Shown here: piece after piece, positions 6,410 through 9,298 of the stretch | Layout of the letters: each line of letters starts with the position of its first letter | Numbering within the stretch: the first letter of the stretch is position 1 | Origin: an uncultured Fusobacterium sp. | GTDB lineage: Bacteria > Fusobacteriota > Fusobacteriia > Fusobacteriales > Fusobacteriaceae | DNA: 9,298 nt | Direction: 5' to 3' | NCBI GenBank assembly: GCA_900545035.1 | Contig: UQXM01000072.1 | Span: 1-9,298 of the forward strand | The notes under the pieces: model-generated | Seen by the model: only the letters and a program-made list of their open reading frames with translations | Told to the model about the DNA's origin: nothing | Databases searched by the model: none | Made by a program: the position numbers and the translations under genes

Positions 6410-6438
6410 ATCATACACTAAAAAAGAAATCTACACAA
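6410..6438 (-). promoter_or_regulatory. Probable promoter of the IclR gene
   Basis: On the minus strand TTGTGT (6433-6438), 17 bases and TATGAT (6410-6415) form a reasonable sigma-70 promoter. Transcription would start near 6403, about 33 bases before the start codon. The match is weaker than for the TRAP promoter, and nearby AT-rich sequence offers other -10 candidates. Confidence 0.5.
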
Positions 6439-6503
6439 ATATAATTATGTCTGTATTTAGTATAAAAAAAATTAAAATAGAAATAAAAAAATAAATTTTG
6501 AAC

Positions 6504-6532
6504 TTGACAAGAATGTAAAAAAATAGTATAAC
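6504..6532 (+). promoter_or_regulatory. Sigma-70 promoter of the TRAP transporter operon
   Basis: TTGACA (6504-6509), a 17-base spacer and TATAAC (6527-6532) make a near-consensus promoter. Transcription should start near 6539, about 57 bases before dctP. The -35 sits inside a small palindrome CTTGACAAG (6503-6511), and the motif GAACTTG that begins at 6500 recurs at 6551. Confidence 0.8.
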
Positions 6533-6538
6533 AAATAT

Positions 6539-6562
6539 ATACGTATTTACGAACTTGTTCGT
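6539..6562. promoter_or_regulatory. Candidate operator for the IclR-family regulator
   Basis: Two palindromes lie at the predicted transcription start of the TRAP operon: ATACGTAT (6539-6546) and ACGAAC-TT-GTTCGT (6549-6562, perfect 6-bp arms). GC-bearing symmetry stands out in an otherwise AT-rich gap. Its place just downstream of the promoter fits repressor binding. TGTTC (6556-6560) can also pair with GAACA (6569-6573), so an RNA hairpin is an alternative reading. Confidence 0.45.
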
Positions 6563-6595
6563 TAAAAAGAACATAAAAAAGTAAGGGGGTAACAA

Positions 6596-7600
6596 ATGAA
6601 GAAAGGATTATTTATTGGAAGTTTATTATTAATGGGTATGTTTATGGGATGTTCAAAAGATAAAGAGGTTGACGGATCAGCTCCAGTAAAAACGCAGATA
6701 TTAAAAGTTGGTTTCAATCAGTCAGAAAAACATCCTCAATATAAAGCTCTTGAGGAATTTAGTCAGAAATTAGAACAAGAAACAAAGGGAGCATACAAGT
6801 TGGAAATATCTCCAAACGAACTTTTAGGAGATCAAAGAGCAACAGCTGAACTTGTACAAAATGGAGTTATTCAAATGTCAGTAGTAGGAAATCCTGTTGT
6901 TGAAAGTTTTAATAAAGATTTTGCAGTTATAGGATTACCATATCTTTATGATAATTTAGAGCATCAAAAGAAAGTCTTTACATCTGATGTATTGAAACCA
7001 CTTTTCAAATCAGTATCTTCTAGCGGATTTGAAGTAGTAGGTGCGTTTACTGCAGGAGCAAGATGTCTTTATACAGATAAACCTATGACTAAACCTGAAG
7101 ACTTAGCAGGGTACAAATTCAGAGTAATGCAATCTGATACAATGAAAAAAATGGTTGACTATATGGGAGGAATTGGTACTCCAATGGGACAGGGAGAAGT
7201 TTACACAGCTGTTCAGCAAGGTGTTATTGAAGGTGGAGAAAATAATGAAGTTACTTATGTTGATTTAAAACACTATGAAATCGCTCCATATTTCTCTTAT
7301 ACTAATCATTTAATGGTTCCTGATTTAATCATAATTAATGAGAAGTTATATAATGGTATGACTCCTGAAAACAGAGAAATATTTGATAGATTAATGAAAG
7401 AAACTATTGAAAATGAATTTACAATTTGGAATGAAAATGTAGAAGCTGCTAAGAAAATAGCTGCTGAAAATGGAGCTAAATTTATTGAAGTAGATATCAA
7501 ACCATTCCAGGAAAGAGTAAAACCATTACAAGAAGATGTAGCAAATACTTCTGAAATGACTAAAAAAATCTATGCAGAGGTAAGAGCTTTAGCACAATAA
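6596..7600 (+). CDS. dctP: TRAP transporter solute-binding lipoprotein, DctP family
   Basis: The 334-residue protein captures an organic acid outside the membrane for a TRAP transporter. The signal peptide ends in a lipobox (MFMGC, Cys19), so it is lipid-anchored rather than free. Family features (PF03480) include LKVGFNQSEKHPQYKAL (36-52), ELLGDQRATAELVQNG (75-90), GARCLYTDKPM with Arg156, GYKFRVMQSD with Arg176, which matches the arginine that holds the substrate carboxylate in SiaP/DctP proteins, and GTPMGQGEVYTAVQQGVIEGGENN with the conserved Asn cluster. AAGGGGG (6583-6589) gives a strong ribosome binding site. It is first in a dctPQM operon (26 and 12 bases between genes) divergent from an IclR-type regulator. 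The carboxylate-binding Arg supports an organic acid substrate; which one cannot be told. Confidence 0.93.
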   Translation: MKKGLFIGSLLLMGMFMGCSKDKEVDGSAPVKTQILKVGFNQSEKHPQYKALEEFSQKLEQETKGAYKLEISPNELLGDQRATAELVQNGVIQMSVVGNPVVESFNKDFAVIGLPYLYDNLEHQKKVFTSDVLKPLFKSVSSSGFEVVGAFTAGARCLYTDKPMTKPEDLAGYKFRVMQSDTMKKMVDYMGGIGTPMGQGEVYTAVQQGVIEGGENNEVTYVDLKHYEIAPYFSYTNHLMVPDLIIINEKLYNGMTPENREIFDRLMKETIENEFTIWNENVEAAKKIAAENGAKFIEVDIKPFQERVKPLQEDVANTSEMTKKIYAEVRALAQ

Positions 7601-7626
7601 AATTATTTATAGCATAAGGAGAAAAA

Positions 7627-8097
7627 ATGAATGCAGTAAAAAAAATTCTTGATAAGATAATAGAGATGTTTTGCATTGCTATAATGGGTATTATGACTGT
7701 TTTGGTAAGCTGGCAGGTAATAACAAGATATTTTTTCAATAAGCCAAGTGTATTTACCGAAGCAACAGCTCAATATTTGTTTGTATGGCTTGTAATGTAT
7801 GGTTCTGCTTATGTATTTGGTAAAAGAGAACATATGCAGATTTCATTTATAAGAGATTTGGCTTCTGAAAATATAAGAAAAGTAATTGATGTTATCCAAG
7901 AAATAGTTATAACAATATTTGTTATAGGTGTAATGATATATGGAGGTTATTTTTCTCCTTTGAGACAAATGGCTCAGACTGACGCAGCACTGCAAATCCC
8001 TATGGGAGTTATATATTCAGCCATTCCTATAAGTGGATTATTTATAATATTTTATGCGATATGTAATATTAAAACAATTCTTATAAGAGGAAAATAA
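7627..8097 (+). CDS. dctQ: TRAP transporter small membrane subunit, DctQ family
   Basis: The 156-residue protein has four hydrophobic segments (about residues 12-32, 45-65, 86-108 and 126-148), as usual for DctQ. Characteristic features are VSWQVITRYFFNKPSVFTEA, the following WLVMYGSAYVFGKREHMQI with the conserved Gly-Ala pair and the HMQI motif, and IPMGVIYSAIPISG before the last helix. It scaffolds the large subunit in the cytoplasmic membrane. AAGGAG (7616-7621) lies five bases before the ATG, and the large subunit gene starts 12 bases after the stop. It is complete and ordinary for the family. Confidence 0.92.
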   Translation: MNAVKKILDKIIEMFCIAIMGIMTVLVSWQVITRYFFNKPSVFTEATAQYLFVWLVMYGSAYVFGKREHMQISFIRDLASENIRKVIDVIQEIVITIFVIGVMIYGGYFSPLRQMAQTDAALQIPMGVIYSAIPISGLFIIFYAICNIKTILIRGK

Positions 8098-8109
8098 AAG
8101 GAGAAAACT

Positions 8110-9000
8110 ATGGATTTGGCAATGCAGATAGGGTTGGTTATATTTATAACCTTAGTAATATTCTTGGCAGTTGGGGTTCCTATTAGTATAAGTATAGGAC
8201 TTTCATCTACAATAGCTATGTTATTTATACTTCCTTTTGAAGGTGCTATGGTAACATCAGCACAAAGAGTTTTTATAGGAACAAATTCTTTTTCATTATT
8301 GGCTATTCCTTTTTTTATCTTAGCCGGAAATATAATGAATACAGGTGGAATTGCTATAAGACTTATTAATTGTGCAAAACTTTTTGGAAGAAGATTTTAT
8401 GGATCTTTGGCTCAAGCAAATGTAGTGGCAAATATGCTTTTCGGAGCAATCAGTGGTTCTGGAGTTGCAGCAGCGGCAGCAGTTGGAGGAACTATATCTC
8501 CTATTGAAGAAAAAGATGGTTATGATAAGAAATTCAGTGCAGCTGTGAATATTTCTTCTGCACCAACTGGAATGCTTATTCCTCCAAGTAATACTCTTAT
8601 AGTATACTCAACTGTAGCAGGAAGTGTTTCAATATCAGCTTTATTTATAGCTGGATATATTCCTGGAATTTTGTGGGGACTTGGAGTAATGGTCGTTGCA
8701 AGTATAATGGCAAAAAAACTTAAGTATAGATCAGAAACAGATATTACTGTAAAACAGATGGTAAAAGTTGTTCTTGATGCTGTTCCAAGTTTACTGTTAA
8801 TTATAATTGTAATAGGTGGAATTTTAAAAGGAATTTTTACAGCAACAGAGGGTTCAGCAATAGCTGTTGTATATTCTTTCTTTCTTTCATTCATATATAA
8901 AGAAATGAAAATGAGTGATTTGCCTAAGATTTTTTTAAGCTCAGCTCAGATGACGGCAATTCTCGTCCCGGTTATCAGTTTTATTATCTCGCTATTCTAA
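8110..9000 (+). CDS. dctM: TRAP transporter large membrane subunit, DctM family, truncated at the right junction
   Basis: DctM is the ion-coupled transport subunit. The ORF has 296 codons, against about 420-430 for the family. Up to about residue 283 it is typical: GVPISISIGL, SLLAIPFFILAGNIMNTGGI, LFGAISGSGVAAAAAVGGTI, then APTGMLIPPSNTLIVYSTVA with SVSALFIAGYIPGI-like sequence, GGILKGIFTATEGSAIAVVY, and LPKIFLSSAQMTAI. The last residues, LVPVISFIISLF, do not match the expected continuation, and their codons (CTC, GTC, CCG, TCG) are unlike the rest of the gene. The ORF therefore runs from a Fusobacterium-like dctM into foreign sequence near 8950 and ends by chance, or at the stop of a foreign gene, at 9000. 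The missing third carries further helices and transport residues. AAGGAG (8098-8103) is the ribosome binding site. Confidence 0.88.
   Translation: MDLAMQIGLVIFITLVIFLAVGVPISISIGLSSTIAMLFILPFEGAMVTSAQRVFIGTNSFSLLAIPFFILAGNIMNTGGIAIRLINCAKLFGRRFYGSLAQANVVANMLFGAISGSGVAAAAAVGGTISPIEEKDGYDKKFSAAVNISSAPTGMLIPPSNTLIVYSTVAGSVSISALFIAGYIPGILWGLGVMVVASIMAKKLKYRSETDITVKQMVKVVLDAVPSLLLIIIVIGGILKGIFTATEGSAIAVVYSFFLSFIYKEMKMSDLPKIFLSSAQMTAILVPVISFIISLF
8945..8970. other. Right chimeric junction (dctM / Bacteroidales sequence)
   Basis: Codon use changes at about ATGACGGCAATTCTCGTC (8950-8967). DctM homology stops there, about 140 residues short of the family length. Everything to the right fits Bacteroidales: a TAnnTTTG promoter and an efp start without Shine-Dalgarno sequence. 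The precise base is uncertain by about 15. Confidence 0.75.
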
Positions 9001-9083
9001 GCAGATCATCACCTGACTCATGCTCATCGTGAATCATATCAAACTGATTTGCAACCCATTTCCAAATAAAAAAGCAGAAGTTT

Positions 9084-9115
9084 ATTGTTACTTTAAGAGG
9101 AAAACACTACTTTTG
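9084..9115 (+). promoter_or_regulatory. Bacteroidetes-type promoter of efp
   Basis: ATTG (9084-9087) approximates the -33 TTTG element and TACTTTTG (9108-9115) matches the -7 element TAnnTTTG, with 20 bases between. This promoter form is specific to Bacteroidetes and lies about 55 bases before the efp start. The rest of 9001-9170 shows no gene or structure I can support. Confidence 0.7.
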
Positions 9116-9170
9116 CACCCAAAATCCATCACGAGATAAATTAACAATATATAATATAAAGCACATAAGT

Positions 9171-9298
9171 ATGATTAATTCACAGGACATTAAGAAAGGA
9201 ACATGTATCCGTCTGGACGGTAAACTCTATTTCTGCGTCGATTTCCTTCACGTAAAACCGGGAAAAGGTAATACGATTATGCGTACAACTCTGAAAGA
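9171..9298 (+). CDS. efp: Elongation factor P, N-terminal part (runs off the window)
   Basis: Forty-two codons of the N-terminal KOW-like domain are present: MINSQDIKKGTCIRLDGKLY, then FCVDFLHVKPGKGNTIMRTTLK. The loop VKPGKG places Lys32 at the position of the modified lysine of E. coli EF-P. EF-P enters stalled ribosomes and helps form bonds between consecutive prolines. The start has no Shine-Dalgarno sequence (gcacataagt before the ATG), which is normal in Bacteroidetes and contrasts with the purine-rich sites of every gene from 1124 to 8110. Wording and codons fit a Bacteroides-like efp. The remaining three quarters lie outside the window. Confidence 0.93.
   Translation, partial: MINSQDIKKGTCIRLDGKLYFCVDFLHVKPGKGNTIMRTTLK

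Noticed and set aside
9001..9065. Protein-like minus-strand reading ending IHDEHESGDDLLRIAR
   Set aside because: No start codon with support is visible, the frame is closed by a stop within about 35 codons upstream, and it overlaps the efp promoter. Probably chance, though it could be the tail of an unrecognised gene.
1..9298. CRISPR arrays, insertion sequences, tRNA or rRNA genes
   Set aside because: No regularly spaced repeats, transposase motifs, terminal inverted repeats or tRNA/rRNA-like sequences were found, including at the two junctions.

Overview
The window looks like a composite of DNA from three unrelated gut-type bacteria rather than one continuous genome. The middle block (about 815 to 8950) is AT-rich, has strong purine-rich ribosome binding sites and consensus sigma-70 promoters, and reads best as a Fusobacterium-like chromosome; that assignment rests on composition and protein resemblance only. 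The left end (1 to about 815) is clearly richer in GC and encodes, on the minus strand, the C-terminal part of a BlaR1/MecR1-type M56 protein with a DUF4825-like domain, as in Lachnospiraceae-type Firmicutes. The right end (about 8950 to 9298) carries a Bacteroidetes-style promoter and the start of elongation factor P without a Shine-Dalgarno sequence, as in Bacteroidales.

Layout of the middle block. On the minus strand lie the N-terminal third of cobyric acid synthase (cobQ, cut at the left junction) and a complete mrp/NBP35 P-loop ATPase gene, each with its own promoter; mrp also has a terminator. Back to back with the mrp promoter is a perfect consensus promoter on the plus strand. It drives a leader RNA of about 230 nt with a 32-codon leader ORF rich in Lys/Arg/His and an intrinsic terminator, followed by a three-gene operon: a lipoprotein amino-acid-binding protein, an iron-ADH/GldA-fold dehydrogenase resembling E. 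coli YbdH (HcxA), and a class I/II PLP aminotransferase. A bidirectional terminator separates this operon from a convergent IclR-family regulator. The regulator is divergent from a TRAP transporter operon (dctP, dctQ, dctM); dctM loses its last third at the right junction.

How the genes may work together (inference): the amino-acid-binding protein, aminotransferase and hydroxycarboxylate-type dehydrogenase suggest amino acid uptake, transamination to a 2-oxo acid and reduction to a 2-hydroxy acid, with leader-peptide attenuation as a possible control. The TRAP system next door, under a probable IclR regulator, imports an organic acid that could belong to the same metabolism. The main points to check are the two junctions, which are most simply assembly or amplification chimeras, and the leader-peptide attenuator.
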